This document shows, in pieces, positions 43,787-52,587 of a stretch of 64,000 bases of DNA (position 1 is the first letter of the stretch; each line of letters begins with the position of its first letter). This DNA is from Dongia_B sp964406155. Lineage in GTDB: Bacteria > Pseudomonadota > Alphaproteobacteria > Dongiales > Dongiaceae. The notes beneath the pieces are model-generated. The model was not told the origin of the DNA, did no database searches, and saw only the letters and a program-made list of their open reading frames with translations. The stretch is taken from assembly GCA_964406155.1 (NCBI GenBank), contig CAYOQR010000019.1, positions 14,987-78,986 on the forward strand, written 5' to 3'. A program made the position numbers and the translations under genes.

Positions 43787-44425
43787 TTACACGCGGGCAT
43801 TCTCGTAGATAATTTTCAGGGCGAAATCGACCAAGTACTGATTGAGGGCAAGCGAGGCTGTCTCGGCACGACTCGCGTCGCGCTCCAAGATCGCCAGAAG
43901 AATTTCGCGATGTAGCTCCTTGCCTCTGGTGATTTCGACATTCTTGTCGCGAACATGGGTTATCCAGAAACGCCGCGAAAGCGCCTGCAGAGGCGACATC
44001 AAATCTTCCATATAGGGATTATGCGCCGCGTCGATGATGAGCTTATGTGTCTGGCGCACGGTCTCGGCATATTCGCTGAAAGAAAATTCGCTGTTCAGCA
44101 GTGACGCCATTGCCTTGATGTGCTCGAGATCCTCAGACGTCGCCCGTTTGCAGGCGAGCCCCACGGCAAGCACTTCCATCGCCCGGCGAAGCTCCAACCT
44201 GCTCAGTTGATCCTCGACCGAATTTCGCGGGATTTCGATACCCTTGCTCGGATGAACCCGCAGCATGTAGTTGCGTTCCAGGCGCTGGATGGCCTCGCGC
44301 ACCGGGGTTCGGCCAAGGCCCGTCAGCGCCATCAAGGCTCGCTCGGAAATCATCGAGCCGGCTTCGAGCTGCCCTTCTTCGATTAACCGCTGAAGCGTGG
44401 CCAGCGCCACCTCAGACTGAGTCAT
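43787..44425 (-). CDS. GntR-family transcriptional regulator (FCD domain)
   Basis: The 212-residue regulator has an N-terminal winged helix (LQRLIEEGQLEAGSMISERALMALTGLGRTPVREAIQRLE) and an all-helical FCD ligand domain with RQTHKLIIDAAHN and ELHREILLAILERD histidines that usually hold a metal and a small acid ligand. ATG 44425 has AAGGA upstream; an ATG 23 codons earlier is less likely. It is divergent from the flavin-reductase-like gene and probably controls it and the transporter, through the dyad at 44488-44511. Confidence 0.9.
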   Translation of the reverse strand: MTQSEVALATLQRLIEEGQLEAGSMISERALMALTGLGRTPVREAIQRLERNYMLRVHPSKGIEIPRNSVEDQLSRLELRRAMEVLAVGLACKRATSEDLEHIKAMASLLNSEFSFSEYAETVRQTHKLIIDAAHNPYMEDLMSPLQALSRRFWITHVRDKNVEITRGKELHREILLAILERDASRAETASLALNQYLVDFALKIIYENARV

Positions 44426-44487
44426 CAAATCCTTCCCCTCGTGGTTGCGGTCGCCGGATGCCGTCCTATAGCCAATTTTCGTGTTGC

Positions 44488-44511
44488 ATACCATCGATAT
44501 ATCGGTAGTAT
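44488..44511. promoter_or_regulatory. Candidate GntR operator between divergent genes
   Basis: A 24-base dyad beginning ATACCATCGATA is symmetric at 20 of 24 positions around CGATATATCG (44495-44504), which is a perfect palindrome. It lies between the divergent regulator and operon, where FCD regulators usually bind. Confidence 0.45.
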
Positions 44512-44539
44512 ATCATCCATCGCAGCGCACAGGTTGGAC

Positions 44540-45199
44540 ATGAAATACGCACCGGGCCGAGAGCCAAATCCGCTTCCGTTTTCCCCATTTAAAAGCTGCA
44601 CGGTACCGCGCCCCATCGGCTGGCTGTCGAGCGTCAGCCGCTCGGGGGTCGAGAACATCGCCCCTTACAGTCAGTGGCAGAACCTGACCTTTGACCCGCC
44701 GATGGTCATGTTTTCCGCCAATCAATATCCGGACGGGCGGCGCAAGGACACGGTGCTCAATGCCGAGGAAACCGGCTGGTTCGTCTGGAACATGGCGACC
44801 TATGACCTACGTGATGCGGTGAATCTGAGCGCCATGGCGCTGCCACCGCATGAAAGCGAATTCGATCGCTTGGATGTCACCAGACAGTACGCGGACAACG
44901 CCCCGATACCGATGGTGAAGGAGAGCCCGGTCAAATTCGAATGCAAGTATCTCAGCACGCATCGGCTGAAGGGGAACTCGCCCGTCGGCAGCATCGACAT
45001 CGTGTTCGCCACCGTAGAGACGATCCATATCGACGATGCGGTCATCACGACGGAAGGCAAGATCGACATCGCCAAAGTCCGGCCGATCGCCCGCCTCGGC
45101 TATTTCGACTACGCCGTCATCAACGAGACATTTGAAATGCGTGTACCCGGTTCCGATGCGGCCGCACAGGCCGGCTTGGAAGGCCGCCGCGCCGTCTAG
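44540..45199 (+). CDS. Flavin-reductase-like domain protein
   Basis: The 219-residue protein belongs to the flavin reductase-like (DIM6/NTAB, FMN-binding split barrel) family: PRPIGWLSSVSRSGVENIAPYSQWQNLTFDPPMVMFSANQ near residues 22-60, then DAVNLSAMALPPHESEFDRL. Such proteins bind FMN and reduce flavin for a partner monooxygenase or act as FMN-dependent hydrolases. No monooxygenase is encoded nearby. It is the first gene of the operon, 39 bp before the substrate-binding protein. Confidence 0.82.
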   Translation: MKYAPGREPNPLPFSPFKSCTVPRPIGWLSSVSRSGVENIAPYSQWQNLTFDPPMVMFSANQYPDGRRKDTVLNAEETGWFVWNMATYDLRDAVNLSAMALPPHESEFDRLDVTRQYADNAPIPMVKESPVKFECKYLSTHRLKGNSPVGSIDIVFATVETIHIDDAVITTEGKIDIAKVRPIARLGYFDYAVINETFEMRVPGSDAAAQAGLEGRRAV

Positions 45200-45238
45200 C
45201 GAAAATAAGAAACCTCAACCAGGGGAAAGAGGAAAGCC

Positions 45239-46243
45239 ATGAAAGCGCTTCTTACAATTGTCGTCGCCATGACCTTATCGCCTGTCGCGTCACAGGCGGC
45301 CGACATGGTGTTTACCGGCTGGGGCGGTACGACTCAGGATGTTGAAAAGGCGGAATGGGCCGACAAATTCGCGGCTAAAGAGAGCATCACGGTCCTGCAG
45401 GACGGCCCCACGGACTATGGCAAGATGAAGGCGATGATCGATGCCGGCAATGTCAGCTGGGATGTCGTCGATGTCGAAGCCGATTATGGCGTTCAGGCTG
45501 GTCTCAATGGGCTGCTGGAGAAGCTCGATTTCAGCATTATCGACAAGTCGCGGCTCGATCCGCGATTCGTGACGGATTATGCCGTCGGCGGATTTTACTA
45601 TTCCACGATCATCGGCTGCAATCGTGGCGCTGTCGCCGCCTGCCCGAAAAGCTGGGCGGAACTCTTCGACACGAAGAAGTTTCCCGGCAAACGCAGTTTC
45701 TATAAGTGGCCAACGCCCGGCGTTCTCGAAGCGGCGCTTCTCGCGGATGGTGTCTCGCCGGACAAGCTGTACCCGTTGGACCTGGATCGAGCCTTCAAGA
45801 AGCTGGATACAATCAAGAGCGACATCGACTGGTGGGCTACCGGCGCCCAGTCTCAGCAGCTAGTGGCCTCCGGTGAGGCGCCGTATGGCGCGTTCTGGAA
45901 TGGCCGTCTTGCCGCGGTCATCCAGTCCGGGGTGAATATCGAGACATCGTGGGACCAGAACATCATTGCGGCCGATCTGCTCGTCGTTCCCAAGGGGACC
46001 AAGAACCGGGACCTCGCCATGAAGTTCATTGCTTTCGCGACATCTGCCGAAAGCCAGGCGGCGATGGCCAAGGGCACGGGGTATGCGCCGACGAATCTGG
46101 ATTCCTCCAAGCTCATGGACCCGGCCATCGCCAAGACCTTGCCCGATCAGCAAACGGCCACGCAGATCGACGCAAGTCTCGACTATTGGGCGGCGCATCG
46201 GGATGAAATCGCTGCACGCTGGTATGCGTGGCAGGCGAAGTAG
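45239..46243 (+). CDS. ABC transporter substrate-binding protein (polyamine-type)
   Basis: The 334-residue periplasmic protein has a signal peptide to about residue 21 (VASQA) and a PotD/PotF-like fold: VFTGWGGTTQDVEKAEW, DVEADYGVQAGLNGLL, AVGGFYYSTIIGCNR and SWAELFDTKKFPGKRSFYKWPTPGVLEAAL. Family members bind putrescine, spermidine or small cationic compounds. The ligand here is not known. AGGGGAAAGAGG precedes the ATG. Confidence 0.88.
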   Translation: MKALLTIVVAMTLSPVASQAADMVFTGWGGTTQDVEKAEWADKFAAKESITVLQDGPTDYGKMKAMIDAGNVSWDVVDVEADYGVQAGLNGLLEKLDFSIIDKSRLDPRFVTDYAVGGFYYSTIIGCNRGAVAACPKSWAELFDTKKFPGKRSFYKWPTPGVLEAALLADGVSPDKLYPLDLDRAFKKLDTIKSDIDWWATGAQSQQLVASGEAPYGAFWNGRLAAVIQSGVNIETSWDQNIIAADLLVVPKGTKNRDLAMKFIAFATSAESQAAMAKGTGYAPTNLDSSKLMDPAIAKTLPDQQTATQIDASLDYWAAHRDEIAARWYAWQAK

Positions 46244-46330
46244 CGTCGCGGCCGCTATGCGTCAATCGGAGGAAAGACGCATAGCGGCTAGCCTCATGAT
46301 CCAGCTTTCAAGCGAGACTGCGCTTTGAAT

Positions 46331-47161
46331 ATGCTCTCGAGCTCGAGCCGACAGACGGTGCTTTTGTTGCCGGCTCTTTCCATTTTGTTCCTGTTCTTCC
46401 TGGTCCCGGTCTCAGGCCTGCTCCTGCGGAGTTTCATGGAGCCTGTTCCCGGAGTTGAGAATTATATTCGATTCCTGACGGATCCGACCTATCTCAACAT
46501 CCTTCTCAACACCTTCATGGTCGCATCGATCGTGACGGCTTTCACCGTAGTCATTGGATTTCCCGTTGCATGGGCCTTGGCGATCATGCCGAGGAAGATC
46601 TCTTCGGTCATCTTCGCGATCATCATCCTGTCGATGTGGACCAACCTTCTTGCCCGGACATATGCTTGGATGGTGCTCCTCCAAAGGACCGGCTTGGTCA
46701 ACAAGACGCTGATGGCTTTAGGTCTTATCGAACAACCGCTCCCTCTTGTGAACAACTTGACCGGTGTCACCATTGGCATGACCTATATCATGCTGCCGGT
46801 TTTTATCATTCCGATTGCTGCGGTCATGCGCGAGTTGGATCCTCGCATCATGCAGGCAGCGGCCTTGTGCGGCGCGTCGCGCAGCCAGGTCTTCATCCGG
46901 ATATTCCTACCGTTGCTGTCGACAAGCATTCTCTCGGGAGCGATCCTGATTTTCGTGATGTCGCTCGGCTATTTCATTACGCCGGCGCTGTTGGGCAGCA
47001 CCTCGCATATGATGCTGGGGGAATTGATCGCCCAACTCATTCAATCGCTGGTGGATTGGGGCATGGGAGGGACGGCTGCGTTCGTGCTTTTGCTGATCAC
47101 CACCGCGCTTTACCTGGCGCAACTCAAGCTTCTGAAATCCCGAAGAGAGCAATGGCGTTGA
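46331..47161 (+). CDS. ABC transporter permease (PotB-like)
   Basis: The 276-residue permease has six likely membrane segments and the EAA loop AAALCGASRSQVFIRIFLPLL that contacts the ATPase. The start at ATG 46331 is favoured; TTG 46325, two codons earlier, is possible. The next permease gene starts one base after its stop codon. Confidence 0.88.
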   Translation: MLSSSSRQTVLLLPALSILFLFFLVPVSGLLLRSFMEPVPGVENYIRFLTDPTYLNILLNTFMVASIVTAFTVVIGFPVAWALAIMPRKISSVIFAIIILSMWTNLLARTYAWMVLLQRTGLVNKTLMALGLIEQPLPLVNNLTGVTIGMTYIMLPVFIIPIAAVMRELDPRIMQAAALCGASRSQVFIRIFLPLLSTSILSGAILIFVMSLGYFITPALLGSTSHMMLGELIAQLIQSLVDWGMGGTAAFVLLLITTALYLAQLKLLKSRREQWR

Positions 47162-47162
47162 T

Positions 47163-47963
47163 ATGCTCCTGACATATGATCGGCTGGGATGGTGGAAGTG
47201 GGTATTGCTTGGAACGTCAGTTCTTGTGGCAATCTTCCTCTTGCTGCCGATTGCCTTTATTGCGGGCCTGTCCTTCGGCTCCTCCCAATGGATGATGTTT
47301 CCGCCGCCAGGTTGGACGTTGAAGTGGTATCGCGACTTTTTCGCCGATCCGAGGTGGATCGACGCGATTTTCGAAAGTTTTCGCGTCGCCTGCTGCGTCA
47401 CCGTGCTTTCCGTGGCGATAGGATTACTGGCGGCATTTGGTCTGACCCGGGGGAAATTTCGTTGGAGAAATGCCGCGCGCAGCATCTTCATGATGCCAAT
47501 GATCCTGCCCGTCGTTGTCCTTGGCGTCGCGGTCTACAGTTTTTTCCTGCGGATCGGGCTTTCCGGGACCTTTGTCGGATTTGTCTTTGCCCATCTGGTT
47601 ATTGCGCTGCCATTCGCGATCGCGTGCTGCAATGACGCATTGGAGCGTTTTGATCGGTCAATCGAGGACGCTGCCGTCATCTGTGGTGCTTCTCCGCTGC
47701 AGGCGAAAATTCGCATCACGATACCGTCGATTCGTGGCGGCCTTTTTGCCGCGGCCGTCTTTTCGTTCCTAACGTCCTGGGATGACGTCGTCCTGGCGAT
47801 CTTCATGGCCACGCCGCGCCTGCAGACGCTTCCCGTGAAAATATGGACGACGCTGCGGCAGGATTTGACGCCGGTCGTTGCCGCTGCATCAACTTTGCTT
47901 ACCTTGATGACGGTTGTCTTGATGCTGATCGTTGCAGTGGCGCGGCATGGAATAAAGAAATGA
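47163..47963 (+). CDS. ABC transporter permease (PotC-like)
   Basis: The 266-residue second permease has the EAA-type loop DAAVICGASPLQAKIRITIPSI and five to six membrane segments. Its stop overlaps the ATPase start by 4 bp (ATGA). Together with the PotB-like protein it forms the membrane channel of the importer. Confidence 0.88.
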   Translation: MLLTYDRLGWWKWVLLGTSVLVAIFLLLPIAFIAGLSFGSSQWMMFPPPGWTLKWYRDFFADPRWIDAIFESFRVACCVTVLSVAIGLLAAFGLTRGKFRWRNAARSIFMMPMILPVVVLGVAVYSFFLRIGLSGTFVGFVFAHLVIALPFAIACCNDALERFDRSIEDAAVICGASPLQAKIRITIPSIRGGLFAAAVFSFLTSWDDVVLAIFMATPRLQTLPVKIWTTLRQDLTPVVAAASTLLTLMTVVLMLIVAVARHGIKK

Positions 47964-49036
47964 TCTCACCGTTTCTCAAGTTTGATCGCATTGGAAAGAC
48001 TTATGGGCCTATTACCGCCGTCGAGGATGTCAGCCTTGCGATAGAGCAAGGGGAGTTCATGACATTCCTCGGGCCGTCTGGCTCTGGCAAAAGCACGACA
48101 CTCTACATGTTGGCTGGCTTTGAGCAACCCAGCCGTGGCGACATGTTGTTACGTGGGAAAAGCATCGCCCATGTTCCGTCGAATAAACGGAATATCGGCA
48201 TGGTGTTCCAGCGATATACCTTGTTTCCGCATCTGACCGTCGGCGAGAACATCGCTTTTCCTTTGAGGGTCCGTCAACGCTCACAAGCCGAAATCGGGGA
48301 CAAGGTTCGCGAGATGCTGCGGCTGGTGCGTCTTCAGGGTTTCGAGGATCGTAAGCCGGGGGAGTTGTCCGGCGGTCAGCAGCAACGTGTCGCCCTTGCG
48401 CGCGCCTTGGCATATGACCCGGCGATTTTGTTGATGGACGAACCATTGTCGGCACTCGACAAGAAGCTGCGCGAGGAAATCCAGTTCGAAATCAAGCGCA
48501 TACATACCCAGACGGAAGTGACTATTCTCTACGTTACCCACGATCAGGAGGAAGCCTTGCGCCTCTCCGACCGGATCGCGGTCTTTTCGCGGGGCATGGT
48601 TGAGCAGGTCGGTACCGGGTTCGACTTGCATGAAAATCCTGCCACGCGTTTCGTCGCTGGTTTCATTGGCGATAGCAACTTCATCTCTTGCGAGGTGCTC
48701 AGCTATCGTGACGGGCGAGCAACTGTCTCGATTGACGACGGAACCGTCATTGAAAATCTGCCGGCGCATCATGGCGAGCGCGGCGGCGAGGATGCGGCGT
48801 TGATGTTGAGGCCGGAACGGGTTTCCGTGGCGGCGAATGCCAGCTCCGATCGGGTCAGCGTATCGTGCCGCATCACGACGGCGACATTCCTTGGCAATAA
48901 TGTCCAGGCTGTTGCGGAGATCAACGGGCAGGCGGTGTCGATCAGGTTGCCAGTCGATTGCGATCGGGCGGTGCTTGCTCCGGGTTCGTCCCTCTACCTG
49001 ACTTTCTCGCCAGGCAATGCGAGAGTGTTTCTCTAA
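47960..49036 (+). CDS. ABC transporter ATP-binding protein (PotA-like)
   Basis: The 358-residue ATPase has Walker A GPSGSGKST near 38, Q-loop MVFQRYTLFPHLTV, signature LSGGQQQRVALARALA near 136 and Walker B ILLMDEPLSALD near 158, then a TOBE-like regulatory domain from about 240. It powers import of the ligand captured by the binding protein at 45239-46243. The start is ATG 47960; a longer open frame runs upstream inside the permease gene. Confidence 0.93.
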   Translation: MISPFLKFDRIGKTYGPITAVEDVSLAIEQGEFMTFLGPSGSGKSTTLYMLAGFEQPSRGDMLLRGKSIAHVPSNKRNIGMVFQRYTLFPHLTVGENIAFPLRVRQRSQAEIGDKVREMLRLVRLQGFEDRKPGELSGGQQQRVALARALAYDPAILLMDEPLSALDKKLREEIQFEIKRIHTQTEVTILYVTHDQEEALRLSDRIAVFSRGMVEQVGTGFDLHENPATRFVAGFIGDSNFISCEVLSYRDGRATVSIDDGTVIENLPAHHGERGGEDAALMLRPERVSVAANASSDRVSVSCRITTATFLGNNVQAVAEINGQAVSIRLPVDCDRAVLAPGSSLYLTFSPGNARVFL

Positions 49037-49367
49037 ACGGCCTGTCGTGAAGGCGGCGATTTTCTGATCCGGGTGCGGCCTCGGCGCGTGACCTGGAGAG
49101 ATGATTGCTCAACCTGCTGTCGAGCCGTTCGTCGATGGCCGGTCATGCCGCTGCCTTTTGCGGGAAGGTGCCGCTGGCCGCCATCAGGGCCCTCATGCGC
49201 TGTCTCAACTTGATACGGCCAGCTTGACTCAGTCGGGCCTGCGGGTGCAGTGTTTTGGAACAAATACGGAACTTTCGTGTCGATCATCTGTATCGATGAC
49301 TTTCCACGCTTGCCGGTCCGGCGGGCGGCCGCATGACGTTTGTTGTGTCACGAGAAAGGACCTAGCC
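49037..49367 (+). other. Intergenic region before the DUF72 gene
   Basis: About 330 bases without a credible gene. It contains a TTGACT box (49224-49229) and a LexA-like direct repeat (listed separately). It marks the return to high-GC sequence. Small open frames here have no family match. Confidence 0.4.
49258..49272 (+). promoter_or_regulatory. LexA-like direct repeat GAAC-N7-GAAC
   Basis: Two GAAC tetramers at 49258-49261 and 49269-49272 are separated by seven bases, the direct-repeat form (GTTC-N7-GTTC on the other strand) described for alphaproteobacterial SOS boxes. It lies 96 bases before the DUF72 start. Only eight bases define it, so chance is possible. Confidence 0.35.
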
Positions 49368-50171
49368 GTGTCGAAGCAGCCGAAGTCGCAGATCCGGGTC
49401 GGTATCGGCGGATGGACCTATGAGCCATGGCGCGGGCCCTTCTATCCGGACGGCCTCGCACAAAAGCGGGAGCTCGAATATGCCAGCAGCATGCTGACCT
49501 CGATCGAGGTGAACGGCACCTATTACGGCTCGCAGAAGCCGGAGAGCTTCATCAAATGGCGCGAGGAGACGCCGGAGGATTTCGTTTTTTCGCTGAAGGG
49601 GCCGCGTTTCACCACGAACCGGCGCGTGCTCTCGGAAGCAGGCGAATCGATCGAACGCTTCTTCACCAGCGGCGTCCTCGAGTTGAAGGAGAAGCTCGGT
49701 CCGATCAACTGGCAGTTCATGCCGACCAAGAAATTCGATCCGGCGGATTTCGAAGGCTTCCTCAAGCTGTTGCCGCAAAGCATCGAGGGCCGCTCGATCC
49801 GGCATGTGGTCGAAGTGCGCCATGACAGCTTCAAGTCGCCGGACTTCATCGCCCTTGTCCGTGGCTATGGCGTCGCCGTGGTCGTGGCGGCCGATTCCGA
49901 TTATCCGCAGATCGCCGACATCACCGGGCCCTTCGTCTATGTGCGCGCCATGGGCACGGCGGAAAAGGAAAAACAGGGTTATGCCAAGGCCCAGCTCGAT
50001 CTCTGGGCCGAGCGGGCGAAGCTCTGGGCGACGGGCGCTACGCCGGCGGGGCTGGATTACGTGGCCGCGCCGAAGGCGGATAAGAAAGCCCGGGACGTCT
50101 TCCTCTATGTCATCAGCGGCTTCAAGATCCGCAACCCGGCGGCGGCCATGGCGATCATGGAACGCCTCTAG
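49368..50171 (+). CDS. DUF72 (YecE-like) TIM-barrel protein
   Basis: The 267-residue cytosolic protein matches DUF72: RVGIGGWTYEPWRGPFYPDG at the start, SIEVNGTYYGSQKPESFIKWREETPEDFVFSLKGPRF near 60, and HVVEVRHDSF near 143. The function is unknown. GTG 49368 has AAAGGA seven bases upstream. The unknown CxxC protein gene starts 16 bp later and is probably co-transcribed. Confidence 0.87.
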   Translation: MSKQPKSQIRVGIGGWTYEPWRGPFYPDGLAQKRELEYASSMLTSIEVNGTYYGSQKPESFIKWREETPEDFVFSLKGPRFTTNRRVLSEAGESIERFFTSGVLELKEKLGPINWQFMPTKKFDPADFEGFLKLLPQSIEGRSIRHVVEVRHDSFKSPDFIALVRGYGVAVVVAADSDYPQIADITGPFVYVRAMGTAEKEKQGYAKAQLDLWAERAKLWATGATPAGLDYVAAPKADKKARDVFLYVISGFKIRNPAAAMAIMERL

Positions 50172-50187
50172 CCAGGGCGCATATCGG

Positions 50188-50811
50188 ATGCCGCTGCAGA
50201 ACCGCGTCACGCCCTTCGGCGAGATCGTCGCCCTGCCGCAGCGTGGGCTCTTCACCGGCAATCGCGGCATCATCCACGATCCGGCAACGAAGACTCTCCT
50301 GCGGCGGCGCTGGACGACCAAGGCCTGGCTCATCTGCACCTGCGACTATCGGGGTATCCGCCGGACGGTGATGGGCGGGCGGAGCTGGACGGAACTCTTC
50401 TTCCTCGACGAGGCAACCGCCTTGGCCGCCGGCCACAGGCCATGTTTCCTGTGTCGCCGCGCTGCGGCCCTGCGGTTCCGCGACGCCTGGATGACGGGCA
50501 ATGGCGGCATGCTGTCCGGGGTACAGCCCAGGGTGCCGGAGATCGATGGGGTCCTGCATGCCGAGCGCTTGCGGCACCACGCCTTGCGCATACCGCTCAC
50601 CTCGCTGCCGGACGGGGCGATGGTGGCGGCCGGCGAGATGGCCTTCCTGGTCAAAGGCGGCGTGACGTTTCTCTGGTCGATGGAGGGCTACCGCCCAGCC
50701 CCTCATCCGCCGCGCGTCGATCGGCTGCTGACGCCACCCTCGACCTTGGAGGCATTGAAGGCCGGGTATCTCCCGGTCCTTCATCCCAGTATCGGGGCGC
50801 AGACGACATAG
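50188..50811 (+). CDS. Unknown protein with a CxxC pair
   Basis: The 207-residue protein was not recognised. It begins MPLQNRVTPFGEIVALPQRG, is basic, has a PCFLCRRAAALRFRD segment near residue 90 (a CxxC pair that could bind a metal) and a hydrophobic TSLPDGAMVAAGEMAFLVKGG strand near 145. No signal peptide or membrane segment. It lies directly after the DUF72 gene. Confidence 0.7.
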   Translation: MPLQNRVTPFGEIVALPQRGLFTGNRGIIHDPATKTLLRRRWTTKAWLICTCDYRGIRRTVMGGRSWTELFFLDEATALAAGHRPCFLCRRAAALRFRDAWMTGNGGMLSGVQPRVPEIDGVLHAERLRHHALRIPLTSLPDGAMVAAGEMAFLVKGGVTFLWSMEGYRPAPHPPRVDRLLTPPSTLEALKAGYLPVLHPSIGAQTT

Positions 50812-50835
50812 ATTGATCTGCGATTGGCCAGCGCT

Positions 50836-52407
50836 TTAGGCGATCCGCTCGGATGTCGAGAGGGCGTGGAAGGCCGAGCCGAGTGCGGTCGCGACCCGGT
50901 CGGCATGGCTGGCGGGGATGCCGGCATAGCCGAGGACCAGGCCCTGCAGGCGGCGATATTTCACCGTATAGGCGGAGACCGCCGGTATTTGATGTCCGAC
51001 CGATGCCGCTGCCGCCATCAAAGCCCGGTCGTCCTGCTCCGGCAGATCTCCGGCTGGCAATGCCAGGGTCAGATGCAACCCGGCATCGATATCGTTGACC
51101 GGCTTGAGAAACGGCGCCTCGCGTTGGAGCGCCTCGAGGATGGCGCGGCGGCGATCGGCATAGCAGCGGCGCATCTGCCGGAGATGGGCATCGAAAAAGC
51201 CGTCTTCGATGAACCGCGCTACCGCCAACTGATTCAATGCCGTCGCCGGCCCGTCGATCATGCGCTTGGCCTGGGCGAAGCGCCGCGCCGATCCCGGCGG
51301 CACCACCAGATAGCCGACGCCGACGGAGGGAAACAGGCTCAGGCCGAAATGTCCGACATAGAGCGTGCGGCGACCGCGCCGAAGGCTTTGGATCGTCGGC
51401 AGGGACCGCCCCAGATTCTGCAGGTCGCCGTCATAATCGTCCTCGATGATCCAGGTGTCGTTCCGGTCGGCCCAGGCGCTCAGCGCCTGGCGCCGCGCGA
51501 GGCTCATGACGCCGCCGGTCGGGAACTGATGCCCCGGCGTGACATAGATGAGTTTCGCCCGGGGACCGGCGGTGCAGCCGTAGTCGATGTCGAGGCCGGC
51601 ATCGTCGACCGGGACCGGGACGATCTCGAGGCCGGCGGCGGCCATGGTGCCGCGCGTCTCGTTGCAGCCGGGATCCTCGATCCAGGCCTGGTCGCCGGGA
51701 TCGGTGACCACCCGCACGGCGAGATCGACCGCCTGCAACCCGCTGCTGGTAATGATGACCTGGCTGGCATCGCAGACGAGGCCCCGGCTGACCGTCAGAT
51801 GCCGTGCCACGACCTTGCGCAGGATCGGGTGTCCGGCCGGATCGCAGACATCGAAGGCATCGGCACGTTGGTTGCCGATGACCTCGTTCATGACCTGGCG
51901 CCATTGGCCGCGTGGGAAGAGATCGATGCCGGGCCGGGCCAGCATGCAGACCGGCTCCACCGCCGCGGCGACGATGGCCGAGGGGTCGAAAGCGGTACCG
52001 CGCTGCGACAAGGCAGGCAGGGTGGCCACGGTCGCGGTGCCGCCATTCTCCGCGACGGCCTGTCCGGCAGTTTGTCCGGCCGCACGGGCGAGTGTCGGGG
52101 GCAGGACATGAACGCGGCGCCCGGGTGGACGCGGCGCGACATAGGTGCCGTCGCCGACCCGCTGCCGCAGATAACCATCGGCATGAAGCTGGTCGAAAGC
52201 GGCGGCGATGGTGTTGCGTGACACCTTGAGATCCGACGCCAGGGTCCGGGTCGAGGGCAGCCGGGTGCCGGGGACCAGGACACCGTCCTCGATCGCCTCA
52301 CGGATACGCAGATAGAGGCGGCGATAGATCGGCTGGTCGTCGTGCTCGTCGCCGACAAGTCCCAGTTGCAATCCCTTGGTCAGGCGCATGGACACCCCAC
52401 AAACCAT
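50836..52407 (-). CDS. MocR/PdxR-type regulator (GntR HTH + aminotransferase fold) lacking PLP lysine
   Basis: The 523-residue protein has a GntR winged helix (residues 25-90: YRRLYLRIREAIEDG, LPSTRTLASDLKVSRNTIAAAFDQL) and an aminotransferase-like domain from about 140 (YVTPGHQFPTGGVMS, WIIEDDYDGDLQ). In most members the segment GTFSKSLFPxLRLGY holds the PLP lysine; here it is GHFGLSLFPSVGVGY, with leucine (L356) in its place and glycine for the usual Arg. It probably senses something without a Schiff base. ATG 52407 or 52389 may be the start. It is convergent with the unknown CxxC gene. Confidence 0.88.
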   Translation of the reverse strand: MVCGVSMRLTKGLQLGLVGDEHDDQPIYRRLYLRIREAIEDGVLVPGTRLPSTRTLASDLKVSRNTIAAAFDQLHADGYLRQRVGDGTYVAPRPPGRRVHVLPPTLARAAGQTAGQAVAENGGTATVATLPALSQRGTAFDPSAIVAAAVEPVCMLARPGIDLFPRGQWRQVMNEVIGNQRADAFDVCDPAGHPILRKVVARHLTVSRGLVCDASQVIITSSGLQAVDLAVRVVTDPGDQAWIEDPGCNETRGTMAAAGLEIVPVPVDDAGLDIDYGCTAGPRAKLIYVTPGHQFPTGGVMSLARRQALSAWADRNDTWIIEDDYDGDLQNLGRSLPTIQSLRRGRRTLYVGHFGLSLFPSVGVGYLVVPPGSARRFAQAKRMIDGPATALNQLAVARFIEDGFFDAHLRQMRRCYADRRRAILEALQREAPFLKPVNDIDAGLHLTLALPAGDLPEQDDRALMAAAASVGHQIPAVSAYTVKYRRLQGLVLGYAGIPASHADRVATALGSAFHALSTSERIA

Positions 52408-52520
52408 CTCCTGCGCAACAGTCTAGCCAAGTATGACAAGAATGCGCCAGGGCGCGCAGGGCCATTTTGAGGGGGATGAGGGGGCCAATCCGGCCGGCGG
52501 ATAAGTACTAGCCGGCAAGT

Positions 52521-52562
52521 AACACCCGGATCCTGACGTGAGGGCGCAGGGATCCGGGTGTT
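52521..52562 (-). terminator. Long inverted repeat downstream of the binding-protein gene
   Basis: Arms AACACCCGGATCC (52521-52533) and GGATCCGGGTGTT (52550-52562) are a perfect 13 bp match around a 16-base loop, 26 bases past the stop of the gene at 52588. No T-run is evident, but it can terminate or stabilise the mRNA. Confidence 0.6.
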
Positions 52563-52587
52563 GCGACAGGGCCTCTGGTGAGGGAGA

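Larger units (their letters stand above)
43787..49036. other. Candidate acquired region next to tRNA-Met
   Basis: Sampled lines here have about 50-55% GC against 60% or more elsewhere, with more A/T-ending codons and Ile/Phe-rich products. The region holds a divergent regulator and a five-gene operon and lies just downstream of a tRNA. No integrase, transposase or att repeat was found. Confidence 0.45.

Noticed and set aside
43513..49367. An integrase or att repeat flanking the lower-GC region
   Set aside because: I looked for a copy of the tRNA 3' end and for transposase or integrase motifs and found none; the island claim rests on composition only.
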